Shown in pieces: positions 42,726-54,965 of a stretch of DNA of 64,000 nucleotides. The notes under the pieces are model-generated. The model was not told where the DNA came from. It did not search any database and was given only the letters and a program-made list of their open reading frames with translations. The stretch lies in contig OZ036016.1 of the NCBI GenBank assembly GCA_964035015.1, forward strand, positions 4,610,714-4,674,713, read 5' to 3'. Position 1 is the stretch's first letter; each line of letters starts with the position of its first letter. This DNA is from Corallium rubrum. Taxonomy: Eukaryota > Cnidaria > Anthozoa > Scleralcyonacea > Coralliidae. The translations under genes were made by a program, and so were the position numbers.

Positions 42726-42829
42726 TAGAACTCTTTCCAAGGCGGACACCTCTTTAAGGTGGATTCCAAATTTGGTCCCGAGAGTGTTCGCCTTACAGAG
42801 AGTTCACTGTATACAGCTATTCAACAGTT

Positions 42830-44400
42830 AGAGCATCTCACTGTTCACGACGTCGTTTATAAACTGTACCTCTATGTATACCTTAATTCAATATGAAAGT
42901 CCATCTGGTGCATAGATTAGAGGGCCACGAGGTCGTCTCTACACTGCACACCTATGTAAACTCTAACAAAGTATGCAAATCCATTCAGTGTAAGCACTAG
43001 AGCAACTTACAGAACACGAGCCCTTTTTATAGACTAGACTGGACTGGACGTTAGTATTCCTTATATAAAATTCTATGTTCATTCGTATTCTTTATATAAA
43101 ATTGTATGTTAGAGAGCTGTGTAGGCAGCATTTTGGATAGCGAAAAGTGAAAAAGTGGTAAACTACCAACAAACATAGAAATCAGAACTAAAAATCTTAG
43201 TATTCTTTCTGCCGTCAATACGTTTTATCAGGTGTAAAACCACCGACATAGTAAAGGTTTCTTTTGTAGCTTTTCATAGTTCATACATTATTACCGAGTT
43301 TTAAAAAGAGTGGACACCTTACAACTCTGTCTATTCTTGGAGGAACTTTAACAAATCAATCTCATTAGCAGCTATTGTACAGTATTTGGAGTATGTTTTC
43401 CTCCAACATGGCTGCCGTATCTTTGTCTTCTAAATCTCAAGGGATTGTTTGAAAACCAGCAATAGTGCAAACAGAGAATCTCACTGGACATATGCTACGC
43501 GAGGTTGTTTCTACACTGGACACCTGTGGCGTCTTTTAAAGTATGCAAATCCATTTAGTGCAAGCACTAGAGCATCTAACTGGGACATAAGGTGGCTTAG
43601 TGTACACCTAACTAAATACTAACTGTACAATTCCGTTAGAGCATCTCATTTACCATGAGGTCGTTTACAGTCTGTACACATACTTATATGTACACTCTGA
43701 TTAACACTTTACGGGGCAGTGTTGCTATTTTATATATTTTAGTTTTTTTGTTTGTTGTTGCTGTCGAACCCACAACCTTCCGAATGCCAGCTGGACGCTC
43801 TCACCATTGAGCCACTGGAACTCTCAGATGGTAGACCGAGGTTGTTTTTCGATATTTATACCTGGGAACTAGTCAAACCGTACGCGTGTCACAAGTACTT
43901 GTTGGGCTACAAGTAGCATTGTGTTAGTCTATATATTTTACTGTCTAATACCAGACGATTTTACCCATCCTTCTGGAAATCTATCCAATAAAGAGCTAAA
44001 ACTTTGCAAATAATTTATTATAAACCTTGGGGCATCTTACTGACCACGAAGCGGTTATAGACGATACACCTGTTTATATAAACTCTATTTAAGTATGTAA
44101 ATCCGTTTAGTGTAAGCACAAGGGCATCTTTATAAGGCCATGAGGTCATTTATAGACTATACACGCCTATTTATATAAACTCTACTTGACTATGCAAGTT
44201 CATCTCGTTGAAGCACAAGGGCATCTTACTTGGCCATGAGGTCGGTGGTTATATATAGGTTGCACACAAATTTTAACTCAGCACATGTAAGTAGTGTATC
44301 TAGTGGAAGGTTTTCTACATCTCATGTACTATGAAGCTGGTTAGAGGATTCACTTTTGCAACCTTAACTCGGTATGTAGTTCATGCAACGTTGTTCAAAA
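42830..44400 (-). repeat. Old degenerate repeat field, tRNA-like blocks
   Basis: Recurring, heavily diverged blocks: TTAGAGCATCTCACTG, CCACGAGGTCGTTTATAGAC, TACACCTATGTATAC-like and AGTATGCAAATCCATTTAGT. The TTAGAGCATCTCACTGG piece matches the tRNA-like satellite. A CTGTCTAATACCAGACGATT motif sits at about 43950. No genes. Confidence 0.55.
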
Positions 44401-44414
44401 GTTAGAGCATGTTA

Positions 44415-44815
44415 TACACACGTAAAAACGCAGTCTGATCAGCTCTGATATCAGATCTGTTCAGGGAAATGTAGCGACCCTTGATACAGCCTGACAGCTA
44501 CAGAATGTACCAGCGCTGATGTATAAACATTTAGTTAGAATTTCTAACAGACTGCGACAGCTCCATAGACAACATACCTGTTCAGTCTGGTATATCAAAC
44601 GGATACAGCACTGACCGTGTCAGGCTGATACAGTTTGACAGAATCTGTTCTGAACAGTCTGTTGTAACTGCAGGCATGATACAGATATAATATCATAGGT
44701 GTATCATAGCTGATACTGAAACAGGCTGTATCAGGAATCGCTACATTTTTCTGAACAGATCTGACATCATTCTGCATCAGGTCTGACACAGAGTGTGCGT
44801 TTTTGCGTGTGTACT
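44415..44815. mobile_element. 410-bp MITE family B, full copy
   Basis: The ends ACACACGTAAAAACGCA and TGTGCGTTTTTGCGTGTGT are inverted repeats. The interior has CTGATCAG, TTGATACAGCCTGACAGCTA, TTAGAATTTCTAA and TGATACTGAAACAGGCTGTA. It is over 90% similar by eye to 46564-46968. Confidence 0.9.
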
Positions 44816-45585
44816 TGGAAGTTATTTATAGACTGTACAGTTATATATATATACAAGATGAACTCATGCAGGATATAGTGAAAAGATTACATGTATTTCA
44901 CTGCATGGCCATGAAGCCAGACTATGACATCCTTATGTAGGTAAGTGATTCCACGATGTTCGACAGTTAGAGCATTTTACTGGCAATGAGGTCAGTTATA
45001 GGGTGCACATTTAAATATACAAGTCTAACTCAGCATGCATGTCTATTCTGTGAAAAGATCACATGTATTTCACTGGCCATGAAACCAGACCATGCAATTT
45101 TGCAACCTAAACTCGGTATGTGGTCAGTCTACGTTGTTCAACAGTTAGAGAGCATCGTACTAGGAATGAGGTAAGGGGTATTGACTGCACTTATATATAC
45201 AGGCTCAATATATGTATATGCATCTAGTGTAAGGTTTACAACATTTCACTGACTGGCCATTAGGCCAGAGCATACACTTTAGCAACCTTAACTCAGTATG
45301 TGACTCCATGTAATTCAAGAGTTGCAGCATCTCACTGACAATGAGGTCAGTTATAGGGAGAACACCTATATACAAGTTGAATTCAGTGTATGCAAGTCTA
45401 TCTAGTGCAAGGAACCTTAACTGAGTATGTGGGTCCATGTATTTTAACAATTAAGACATCTTACTAGGAATGAAGTTAAACACTTACAGTAATCTAGTGC
45501 AAGGATTACATGCATTTCGCTGGCCAGACCTTGCATCCCTTAGCGATAGGCGCACAAACGCATGTTTGAAGTTATTTAATAAGAT

Positions 45586-45676
45586 AATATAAATAAGTTT
45601 TGTGGAAACACCAGTGGAAACACCATATTTCTAAAGAAATATTTTACGTGGTGTTTCCATAAAACTTATTTATATT
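45586..45676. mobile_element. Short palindromic MITE (GGTGTTTCCA type)
   Basis: The left arm AATATAAATAAGTTTTGTGG then AAACACC is mirrored by GGTGTTTCCATAAAACTTAT then TTATATT. It sits directly before a LINE coding remnant and has probably inserted into it. I recall similar MITEs from anthozoans. Confidence 0.8.
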
Positions 45677-45687
45677 ACTTTATCGCC

Positions 45688-46128
45688 ATGAAAACGTTCA
45701 AAGAATTAATTAATAAGATAACTTGTAATCCTGACCATAAATTAGCGCACCATCTCCCACCAAAGAAAGTTTCACATTACAATTTAAGAAAACCTCGAGC
45801 TTTCTCGCTGCCGCGTTCCCAAACTGCCAGATTCCAAAAGACTTTTATTCCTTCACCGGTTGAAGCAGCTCATAATGAATATAGCATGTTCTGGGGATTT
45901 TAGGTGCTATGTAATCGAGTGAAATGCCCAATATTACTTCTAATAAACCATAATGAATATAGATTGTTTTAATTCTTTTCTTTTTCTCCTTTTGTAAATT
46001 GGGAGTAGTTTGGTACCTATTATTTATCTAATTTTTGTAATTATTTAGAATTGTTTTATATGTCAACCGCACGCAATTCAATTTTATTGTAAAGTGTTGG
46101 GTTTTTAAATAAATTATCAATTATCGTT
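45688..46128 (+). pseudogene. LINE ORF2 C-terminal remnant with 3' UTR
   Basis: The 71-codon frame reads NPDHKLAHHLPPKKVSHYNL, then RKPRAFSLPRSQTARFQKTF and IPSPV. This is the pre-terminal region of LINE ORF2 ([LP]-P-[KA]-x-x-x-x-Y-x-L-R-x-x-R, then T-x-R-F-x-x-[ST]-F-[IL]-P). The normal W-N-x-L end is replaced by a short inserted piece (GCTATGTAATCGAGTGAAAT, also at about 61391). The 3' UTR has CCGCACGCAATTCAATTTTA and an AAATAAATTATCAATTATC tail. It is a different LINE family from the 9.5/14 kb and 42 kb remnants. Confidence 0.75.
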
Positions 46129-46563
46129 GCAATCTTAACTCAGTAGGCGATTCCATGTAGTTTAACAATTAAGACATCTTACTAGGAATGAAGTTATTAA
46201 ACACTTACAGTATAGAAGCTGAATTCGGTGGTATATCCAAATCCATCTAGTGCAACGATTACATGTATTTCACTTTCACTGGCCATGAGGCTAGAACATG
46301 CACATTTGCAACCTTAATTCGGTAAACAATTCCATGTGACGCCAGTTATACCACAAGTCTATCTAGTGCAAAGTTTACAGTATTTTACTAGCCACTAGCT
46401 TATACAATCTTATTTCACGTTGTTCAACAATTAGAGCATCTTACTAGGAATGAAGTTACTTAGACTGTATACATGCACATATGGCAACTGCAAGTGAGTG
46501 TATGAATACATGTAGTTAGACCATTTCATTAGCCAAGGGGCCATAGTCCGCAGTAGTCAATAT

Positions 46564-46968
46564 ACACACGTAAAAACGCACAGTCTGATCAGCTTTGATA
46601 TCAGATCTGTTCAGAGAAATGTAGTGACCCTTGATACAGCCTAACAGCTACAGAATGTACCAGCGCTGATGTATAAACATTTAGTTAGAATTTCTAACAG
46701 ACTGCGACAGCTTCGTAGACAACATACCTGTTCAGTCTGTTATATCAAACTGATACAGCACTGACCGTGTCAGGCTGATACAGTTTGAAGAATCTGTTCT
46801 GAACAGTCTGTTGTAGCTGCCGGGTATGATACAGATATGATATCATAGGTGTATCATAGCTGATACTGCAACAGGCTGTATCAGGGATCGCTACATTTTT
46901 CTGAACAGATCTGACTGATCATTCTGCATCAGGTCTGACAAAGAGTGTGCGTTTTAGCGTGTGTAGTA
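46564..46968. mobile_element. 410-bp MITE family B, full copy
   Basis: Ends ACACACGTAAAAACGCA and TGTGCGTTTTAGCGTGTGT. Interior as in 44415-44815, with small indels (GTTTGAAGAATC, GACTGATCATTC). Confidence 0.9.
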
Positions 46969-46999
46969 CTCAATATACAGTACCCAATATAGCAGTATA

Positions 47000-47770
47000 T
47001 TAAAGTTAACTTAAAAGTCATGCACTATTTATGAATCTGGGAAAGTCAAAAATTCTGCTAATTTGTGGTAGATTATAAAAACTCAAAATGGTCTACCTAG
47101 AAACCTTTTCTTATTTTTTGTACAACCGTATACCAAAGTAAGGAGTATAGCAATGGCTTTATCCTGATTTTATGCAAGGCACTTGAATTTCCATGTGATA
47201 TACGATAATTGACTTATAAAGGGTTTGCTTATTGCTACCTCCTCTTAGCCCAGACTAGCAGTCGTCAGCGGTCAGTACTCTGCATATAGCAGTATGTCAA
47301 AGCTTGAAAAGTCAAGGTAAAAAATCACACTATATATTTAAGCCAAATTCTTACTATTTTGAGGAAGGTTAGGAAAACTTGAAATTATATCTGGAGCAAG
47401 GTTTTTCTAACTTTACACAAACGTAAAGGAAAGCAAGGATGATAGCAATGACCAGCCGTTATACTGGCCACTTCAATTGATGTATGATTTACTTCTAAAG
47501 GCTTTGGCTGCTTTGCCAACCCCTCTCATAACGCAGACAGTCATTAGTTAATATGGTAAAGCTTAACCAAGAAAATTAAGCTAGATAGCAAAGTAAATAT
47601 CTCTTCGAATATCGTTATTTTGAGGAAGGTTATGAAAAGTTAAATTTCGACGAGGAGGAAGGTCTTTCGAAGTCTGCATAAAAGGTGTATCCAAGCTAGG
47701 CGATATAACAATGATCATGCATTCTTATGTGATATACATGTACTTATAATAAAAGTGTTTGACTGTTACG
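47000..47770 (+). repeat. Degenerate tandem repeat, about 285 bp, 3 copies
   Basis: Units share AGCAGTATGTCAAAGCTT-like, ATTTTGAGGAAGGTTAGGAA and a block with ATAGCAATG and a TGTGATATAC motif. Strongly diverged, so old. Confidence 0.5.
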
Positions 47771-47879
47771 ACCACCCCCTGCTCTTCACAACTGCCATTC
47801 TACAGACCCCCCATGCCTTGCCCTTCTACGCAATGGCCATATTCCGAAAATGTGATTTATTCACGCGATGTATAATTTA

Positions 47880-49560
47880 AATAAGCATATAATTTCACAC
47901 GTGATTCGTTCATTCTCGTCAACATTGCGTTCAGTCAGTGTTGCTTCAGTGTTGCTTCTTCGGCGGCCTACGTTTGATGTAGAGTAGTGTGGACTCAAGC
48001 AAACACTTGGATCCACTTGTACCATTGTGGACAAGGATTAAGGATATTTGGCTAACCAGCTGTCCTACTCGTATGCGTGAACAACTCTCTAACGCACTAA
48101 CACCCAGAGGAGATTATTTTTAACGCAGCCAAAAGAAGGAGCTTAGGTCTTCAAGAAGTCGTTTCCTGGGCCACTTTTTTCCATAAACATCGATGAGAGA
48201 GAACTTTCAGGTTTGTAAAACTCGAGTTTAAATTATCGCGTGACTGTCGGTAAAGCGTTTCCTGTCCATGATATTTATATGTTCTTAGTTGCTAATAAGT
48301 AATGGGATTCGTATCAACAACGTATAATTAAATAGAACTTATTGTTCTCTTCTGTAGAGTTTTAATGGATAAAAACAAATGATTTGTTAGTCTTTTTTCC
48401 CGCCCTATAAGAGTTGCGATATTTAGGTTTAATTTAGAATGGCTTTGGGATCCTTAACGACTTATTGAACCGACCAAACACGTAAATGTATTATGTATAA
48501 CCGCATGTTTTTACACGCTATCTTAGAAGGCGTTTTCTACAATATATCACCTGAAATACCACCCCACCTCTCTCCTGCAACATCACTTGAAATCATTCAT
48601 CGTGTTTGGCGATTATTTTCGTCTCAGATAACCTCGTCGTGCTATGCGTGACTTCGCGGACCTTGGCCTCAACCATGTGATGTATTTCCGTAAACATAAT
48701 TGTGAATTATCAAAACGCTACTTGAGATGTTAATTCTATTCAGTCTTTGAGATCTCGTTTCTTAAAATGCACACCCACTAACAACACCATTCATGACCAC
48801 ACTACGGGTGTTCAACGGACACACAACGACCATCTATACCAAAACAGGGAATCCTCCAGCTTCGATGAGAACTGTGACTTAATTCGACTAAACACGCGCG
48901 CATGCCCAAGCTATCGCCACCGTGTGGGGGTCGATTCGCGGAATTTTGAGCTATGATCGCCGTAGGTCTTTTTTCTTCGACGAGCGTGATCGAGAATATC
49001 TGAAAACATCTCTGAAGTCTACAGAACTGTTTTGGGCAACTATAAGCCCGATTTGGACAAGGCTCGATGCTTACCCGAGCCGACTTGTTTTTGTTTCCTC
49101 TCGTATCTATGACAATATACACCTGTGTTCGTGCTTGTCGAATATATTTTTTCGTCTCCCCAAAGGTTTTTAATATAGCAGAATTGCTTCTTTAGGTCAT
49201 AATATTTAAGATATTTCTCCTGCAAATCAATTTGTAGTTTTAGTTAAAGTTCAACTTTAGTATCGTTTAGCTTGATATATAACAGAGCGCGTTGCAAGCG
49301 TTTGGCAGTCAACTGAAGTGAACGGTGCAAAGAAAGTTTGTTATTTCGTATATTTTTACGGGAACTCGCTGGGCCTAGGAGAATTAGGATATAATTTCGA
49401 GTGTTGGAAACCCTCGAGGAGGTCGTACTTGTATTTTGCCATAAAGTCTGTAAACAAGACTATTAATTGAGAAGATTTACATGGACGAGCTATATACGAA
49501 TATTGTTGTTAAAGCTATTTTTCAAACTCCGAAAAATTTCTGTTGTGAAATCGAATTCGT
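47880..49560. other. Unique, GC-richer interval; possible promoter or first exon
   Basis: No repeats recognised, which is unusual for this window. A leader-like stretch (about 47930-48222) ends in CTTTCAG|GTTTGT, a possible donor. The frames 48747-48956, 48922-49173 and 48802-49122 (-) overlap and none is clearly coding. A regulatory or untranslated exon is possible. Confidence 0.25.
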
Positions 49561-50040
49561 TGAACCTTCTAATTGCCAGTGAGACGGTCTAAGTGTAAGT
49601 CTAAGCACTGAGCTATATTGTGACTTAAATAGCAGACTAATTTAACTTTCTGATCATCATGGAGTAAGATGCTCTAATCATTGAGCTACAAGGACTGACA
49701 TGGTAGAGCTAATATGTGTACAACTGTTAACTTCTGATTACCAGTAAGACGCTCTAAAGCTAACCATTTTTAGCTTACTTTGATTCAGATAGCCAAGCAA
49801 AAGTTGAAAATGTGTAGAATAACTTTCTGACACTATATTAACTATTGAGCTACTAGGACTGAGATGGCAGTGTAAAGGTTACTTATGTGACAACCGTTAA
49901 CTTCCGACTATGTTCTAAGACTAACCACTTAGCTAGTGTGACTTAGATAGCAGAGCAAAGGTTCAAAATGTGTATAACAACTTTTTAATGATCAGTGAAG
50001 TCAAGATGCTCTAACTATTGAGCTATCAGGATTCAGAAGG
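49560..50040 (-). repeat. Decayed tRNA-like satellite units
   Basis: CCTTCTAATTGCCAGTGAGA, AAGATGCTCTAATCATTGAG and similar blocks recur about every 120 bp, matching the minus-oriented units of 36.9-38.8 kb. Confidence 0.6.
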
Positions 50041-50739
50041 CAGAGCGTGTTTACCTTGAAGACTAATTAAACGAAGTTATGCAGGACAAATTCTACCCGA
50101 CCTCTAGCCTATTGATTTATTTTTTGAGTTTGGATCTATTTATTTTCCCTCTCGCTCAAAAACAAAGTTTAGTCTTTTCTGGCTTAATTTATATTACAAG
50201 TTTATCCAAATGTATTCAATGCATCATATGAGAAACCTGTTTGGGAAGGAGGCGGTGGCTATTTGCTAGTGCATGCATGGTAATCGTTGTTTGTTTCAAC
50301 ATTACACCGGGCCCTACACGACTCCCCCATGCATTCGTATAAATAACACGGTATTACCGAGTCTCTTGTTAAATTTGTTATGTTCGTTGGTCAGTTTTCT
50401 CTGCACAGCCAGTCGAATGTTCAGCAGTTTTAATAACTTAGCGAATACTGAATATTCCTTGTTCGTTTTTGATTCATGTTTGTTTAATTTGCTGGTTTTG
50501 ACGCGTGGCTTGTCAGTACTCATGTCAGTACGTTTTGTCAGCAGTTCAGCCGACCTTAATACTCGCTATAGATCTCGCATGTGTTAGTCCTCGCTACAGT
50601 CATACCGGTACTGACACATATACTTGGTTAAATTATTATTCAACTCCACAGCACAGTACAGGTCTCCTAATATTAACTTGTTCCTGTGCACTGGACCCAT
50701 TCAGCTAGCCTTCATAATATTACCACAAGTTAATGGCGT

Positions 50740-51500
50740 CTTAATTCCTGACTTAAAGTTTAGTCCATTTTTTTCTAATTTATATCACAATAAGTCTAAA
50801 CAAATGTTTCCACTATATTCTATAATAATATGTTGGAAAAATGCTGAAAAGGGAGCGTCGATTGTTGTCTTTTCTAGTGTAATTTATATGACTATAAGTC
50901 TATACAAATATTTCCACTATATTCTATAATAATATGTTAGAAAAATGCTTTCAAAAGTGGGCGTCGATTGTTCACTAATGGACACACTACTGTTATCTGG
51001 CCACTGCATGTTTATAGTTTCTGCCTCACACAAATAGTCCAGTCCTTTCTGGTGTAATTTATATATCACAATAATTTCACTATATTCCATAATATGTTAG
51101 AAAAATGCTTTAAAATGTGGGCGTCGATTGTTCACTAATGGACACACTACTGTTATCTGGCCACTGCATGTTTATAGTTTCTTCCTCACACAAATAGTCC
51201 AGTCTTTTCTGGTGTAATTTATATACCACAATAATTTCACTATATTCTATAATATGTTAGAAAAATGCTTTAAAAAGTGGGCGTCGATTTTTCACTAATG
51301 GACACACTACTGGTATCTGGCCACTGCATGTTTATAGTTTCTGTCTCACACATATAGTGACACTTAGTCCAGTCCTTTCTGGTGGATTAAATTTATATAT
51401 CACAATAATTTCACTATATTCTATAATGTTTGGAAAAATGCTTCAAAAAGTGGGCGTAGATTGTTCGCTATTGGACACGCTAATGTGTCTACACTGCCTA
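50740..51500 (+). repeat. Tandem repeat, about 160-bp unit, 4-5 copies
   Basis: Units with GTGGGCGTCGATTGTTCACT, AATGGACACACTACTGTTAT, CTGGCCACTGCATGTTTATA, AGTCCAGTCCTTTCTGGTGT and AATAATTTCACTATATTC. The first and last units are partial. Confidence 0.9.
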
Positions 51501-52380
51501 TATAAATAGTTTCTACCTCACATGATAAATTTAGTTTAGTCTATTTTTTTCTTCTGTTCAGTAAGTTATATTTCCAATTTATGTAAATGTTTTCACTGTC
51601 ATGAGAGAAATCTGCTTCATTTAACTGTCGACATGAGAGTAATCTGTTGCTTGAAAGGGGCGTTGATCATGTGGTATATTGACACCCTGATGGCTAGTGT
51701 CTGTAGTCCTTCATAAGCTTGTCTCAAATATATAGTTTAGTCGTTGTCTCGTCGAATATAGTTTAGTTCCTGTCTCCGATATAGTTTAGTCTAGCTGTTT
51801 CAGTCTTTCAACAACACTTTACATCACGAGTCTTAATAATGTTCGTTCTTTCGCGTGAGAAAATTGCATGTGTCTAAAAAAAGGTTCGTTCTCTCGAATA
51901 TGTGAGAAATTGTTTTGCTATTAATACATTAATCGCGTCTTGACTTGTTCCCACCTCTATAGAGTCGTAACTTTTTCTGTCTTTTCAATCAACGCGCGGT
52001 TTTCAAATAAACAGAAGAAATCCAATACCAATAATACTTTCTACGTGCCGGAGAATTGATCACGTTCAACTTTAATTTACTTTCCTTAATCTTTGAACTT
52101 GTCATTCAAAACCAAGCATACTAAATATTTACTAAGAAAATATTTGAAGCTTTTATTTAAACTCGGATTTGACTCAAAAGGGTTGAGTTTGTGGGAGCAT
52201 TCTTTGTAAGCAAGGCGATGCATACTGATATTTTCCTAATTATAATTTCACCTTTGCGTTTATGTATAGACAATGGGGGTTTGCCGAGTTCACTTAAATA
52301 AAAATAATGAACTAAATAGGATAAAAATCTGCTGTAAACATTAACAAGGCAGACTGAATCGCTTATTGAGAAGCTGCCTC

Positions 52381-52382
<2 letters not shown>
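51501..52382. other. No recognisable feature
   Basis: Repeated TATAGTTTAGT words at 51727-51790 only. No gene. Confidence 0.3.

Positions 52383-52459
<77 letters not shown>
52383..52459. repeat. (TA)n microsatellite
   Basis: About 35 TA units. Confidence 0.97.
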
Positions 52460-52460
<1 letters not shown>

Positions 52461-52998
52461 CCTTTGGTGTATTTCTGATTTGATCTCATTGGAAAGGACG
52501 GAATTGATTGTATTAAAACAAGTTATATCAAACAGCTGCCAGCTGGGTTTATACGATAGTGAATCTACTATATATGAAAATTCAAATCCCGTTCAACAAA
52601 TTATATTTCTATGATATTCAGATAATTCTGGAAAATGAAACTCGGCACGTTCTCATGGAAAACCGTTAGGTTGTCACGACATAAACTGACTAAAATTTGT
52701 CTTCAATCTTTGTGACTTAAATTAATATAACTCAACAGGTAGAGCGACTGATCGGTATTCCGAAAAAAAATCCCACTCGCTCAACATATTTTGCTGTTGA
52801 TTTCAGCTATGTGAGAAATTAGTTTCTTTTCATGTCGCTTTATCTTTCTGGGGAAGATTCTGTAAACGGCGACACTTTCAGTCGACCGACGAATATATAA
52901 TTAAATTAAAAGAAATTGGTGAAACTCTCGCCTTATGTTCCTCTGAAGAGTTTATAAGGGAAAGATTATTGCCGTTATTTTATAAAGTCTTTTATATA

Positions 52999-53491
52999 CA
53001 GGCGGTTGACAAAAAAAGTGGCCATCATTAAAAATATGGTTAATGTGGAATAACTATTATTCGAGAAAAGAAAAATATGTAAAGTGATATATTTTAGAAT
53101 GCATGCGTCAATATCTGCTCAAATATGATATCCAATTCTAATTTTGTTATTGGTTTAAAAAATACATTAACTTTGAAAGCATGCAATGCTGTGAAGCTGT
53201 GGTGAACACTTTCATAGTATACAAACTCCATTAATCATTTTGAAGACCAATTCGAATAAGTCGAACTAAGTCTACGATTCACTTCATTTGTTACAAGGTT
53301 GAAAATCATGAAAAATTAATGTTTTTTAAATCAATGGATAAAATTAGAATTTGATATGATATTTGAGCAGACCTTGGCGCAGGCATTCTAAAAAAATATA
53401 ACTTTACATATTTTTTGGTACTCTAATAAAAGTTATACAATGCACATTAATCATACTATCAATGATGGCAACTTTTTTTGTCCACCCCCCG
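52999..53491. mobile_element. Tc1/mariner-type MITE, 493 bp
   Basis: The left CAGGCGGTTGACAAAAAAAG and the inverted right CGGGGGGTGGACAAAAAAAG lie between TA dinucleotides (52997-52998, 53492-53493). TIR similarity continues for about 170 bp (ATTTTAGAATGCATGCGTCA, CTGCTCAAATATGATATCCA and inverted counterparts). There is no transposase frame. Confidence 0.88.
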
Positions 53492-53499
53492 TAATTATA

Positions 53500-54590
53500 G
53501 TTATAAAACCGAGTTACTCGAGGTTGGTTTAATTTATAACAGTGTTCCTGGAGCGTTGGAACCGTGTCTGTTTATATCTGAAACCGAGTTACTAAAAAAA
53601 CAAATATTCAAATAAACAAATCTTAAATAAAGTTGTTGCTTTTTATTTCACGATCCACTAATATAATGGTCTTTCATTTCTTGGCAAGAAGTCATAAGTC
53701 TAAAATATTTTCACTGGCCAGAACATAAAAGATGGCGTATGATGTCATGCTGATAGTCTACTGATATAGGAAGTTATGGCTAACATTTCGACTGAACTAC
53801 GAAGGTCCTTTGTTCGAAACGTGATAGAAGTCCAAATGCCAACCAGTATTTTAGTAAGTAGTACAGATGTTTCAGATCTATATACACCTATGCACTATAC
53901 ATTTTATATTTCCACTGTCGTCGATTATAACATCAATATTTAAACTTCATTTAAACGACAAGATAGTATACATGTTAAAGGCTGAATGCACAGGTGTCAA
54001 GGCAATTACTTTATATCTTTGTTCTTTCTTTGACTTGTGTTTTCACTTGTTGGTTTACGGTTTATCTTATCTTTTCTCGAATTGCTGTCTGGTTGTGGTC
54101 TCAAGACTTGAGCGTGTCATAAACTGCGGTAAATTGCCCACATTGCATGTGAACTTAAGCAGTTTATATATATAGCCTACAGTAGGCCTAGTGTATTAGC
54201 CTATATATTAACATATTTTTATATCATAATATCCTTTCGGGGGATAGGCTTTAAACATAAACTTCCTCTCTTTCTCTTTCGAATAACTTTTCATTTCTTT
54301 AGAGATTTTAAGAAATGATAAGTAACCAAGGCGTTGTCATTTTTCATCAAGGACATGCTCAGTCTAATTGCGTTTGAGTTTGAAGAGTTGTTAATTTCAA
54401 CAACGTCAAGTATTCGAACGTATCTTAGAGACGGCCTCAATAAACTGACAGACTAATCTTGTTTGTTTAACTTGCTTGTGGAGAGGACTGGAGACGGAAT
54501 CTTTCTCGTAAATGGTATGATATATAATGGTATAAATTGATTGTTTGCTATAGTTGTAATTCTAACTCCGTTTTTCAAGCAGTTTTTTAG
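53500..54590. other. No gene; decayed core-like motif
   Basis: At about 53796-53822, CTACGAAGGTCCTTTGTTCG then AAACGTGA looks like a decayed form of the fold-back core. The frame 53867-54175 is hydrophobic/AT-driven and unsupported. Confidence 0.3.
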
Positions 54591-54594
54591 ACAC

Positions 54595-54965
54595 TTAATC
54601 TTTATAGTAATTTTACTCTGGCTAACGCCTGCACGATTTTATATACCCCTCATGCAAAGAACCCTCAGTCATCAGGGCATTAAAGACGATTAAGCTATTT
54701 CCGATTGTCTTTTCTGACATTAGTTCACTTTTTTTGGAACTGACGTTTAGTAATTTACTTTGGCTAACGCCAGACGATTTTACTCAACAAGGAGCTAGAT
54801 AGAGCCTTCACTCAGTTACGAAAGAGTTAAAGAAAACTTAAAATCGATCTCTTAAACTCCAGCCTTACTGAATCAGTCTTCTGGGGCTTTGGTCTTTAGT
54901 ATTTTACTCTGGCTATTAAAGCCAGGCGAAATTTACTCGTCAAAGAAGGGTCCAGAAGTCACCGC
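54595..54965 (+). repeat. Three CTGGCTAACGCCAG motif units
   Basis: TTTTACTCTGGCTAACGCCT (54610), TTTACTTTGGCTAACGCCAG (54756) and TTTTACTCTGGCTATTAAAG (54902), each followed by CGATTTTA or a variant, spaced about 146 bp. Confidence 0.7.

Larger units (their letters stand above)
38991..42815. mobile_element. TIR element whose end has expanded into a satellite
   Basis: The left end TAGTGAACTTCCTCTAAGGC then GGACACCTCTC starts after TATA. The right end inverted reads CAGTGAACTCTCTGTAAGGC then GAACACTCTC before TATA. These match as a TIR (C/TAGTGAACT-CTC-TAAGGCG-ACAC) with TA-rich target sites. CAGTGAA-type ends are typical of pogo-like elements (inference). Nested inside are the 17-bp satellite, a 430-bp MITE and a LINE 3' end. 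Confidence 0.65.
44820..46560 (+). repeat. Old degenerate repeat field, continued
   Basis: Blocks such as GCAACCTTAACTCGGTATGT, ATTTCACTGGCCATGA and TACTAGGAATGAGGT recur every 150-250 bp with strong divergence. It is interrupted by the MITE and LINE remnant at 45586-46128. Confidence 0.5.

Noticed and set aside
48747-49173. Overlapping plus and minus frames of 69-106 codons
   Set aside because: Mutually exclusive frames without homology or splice support; the region is noted as a repeat-free island only.
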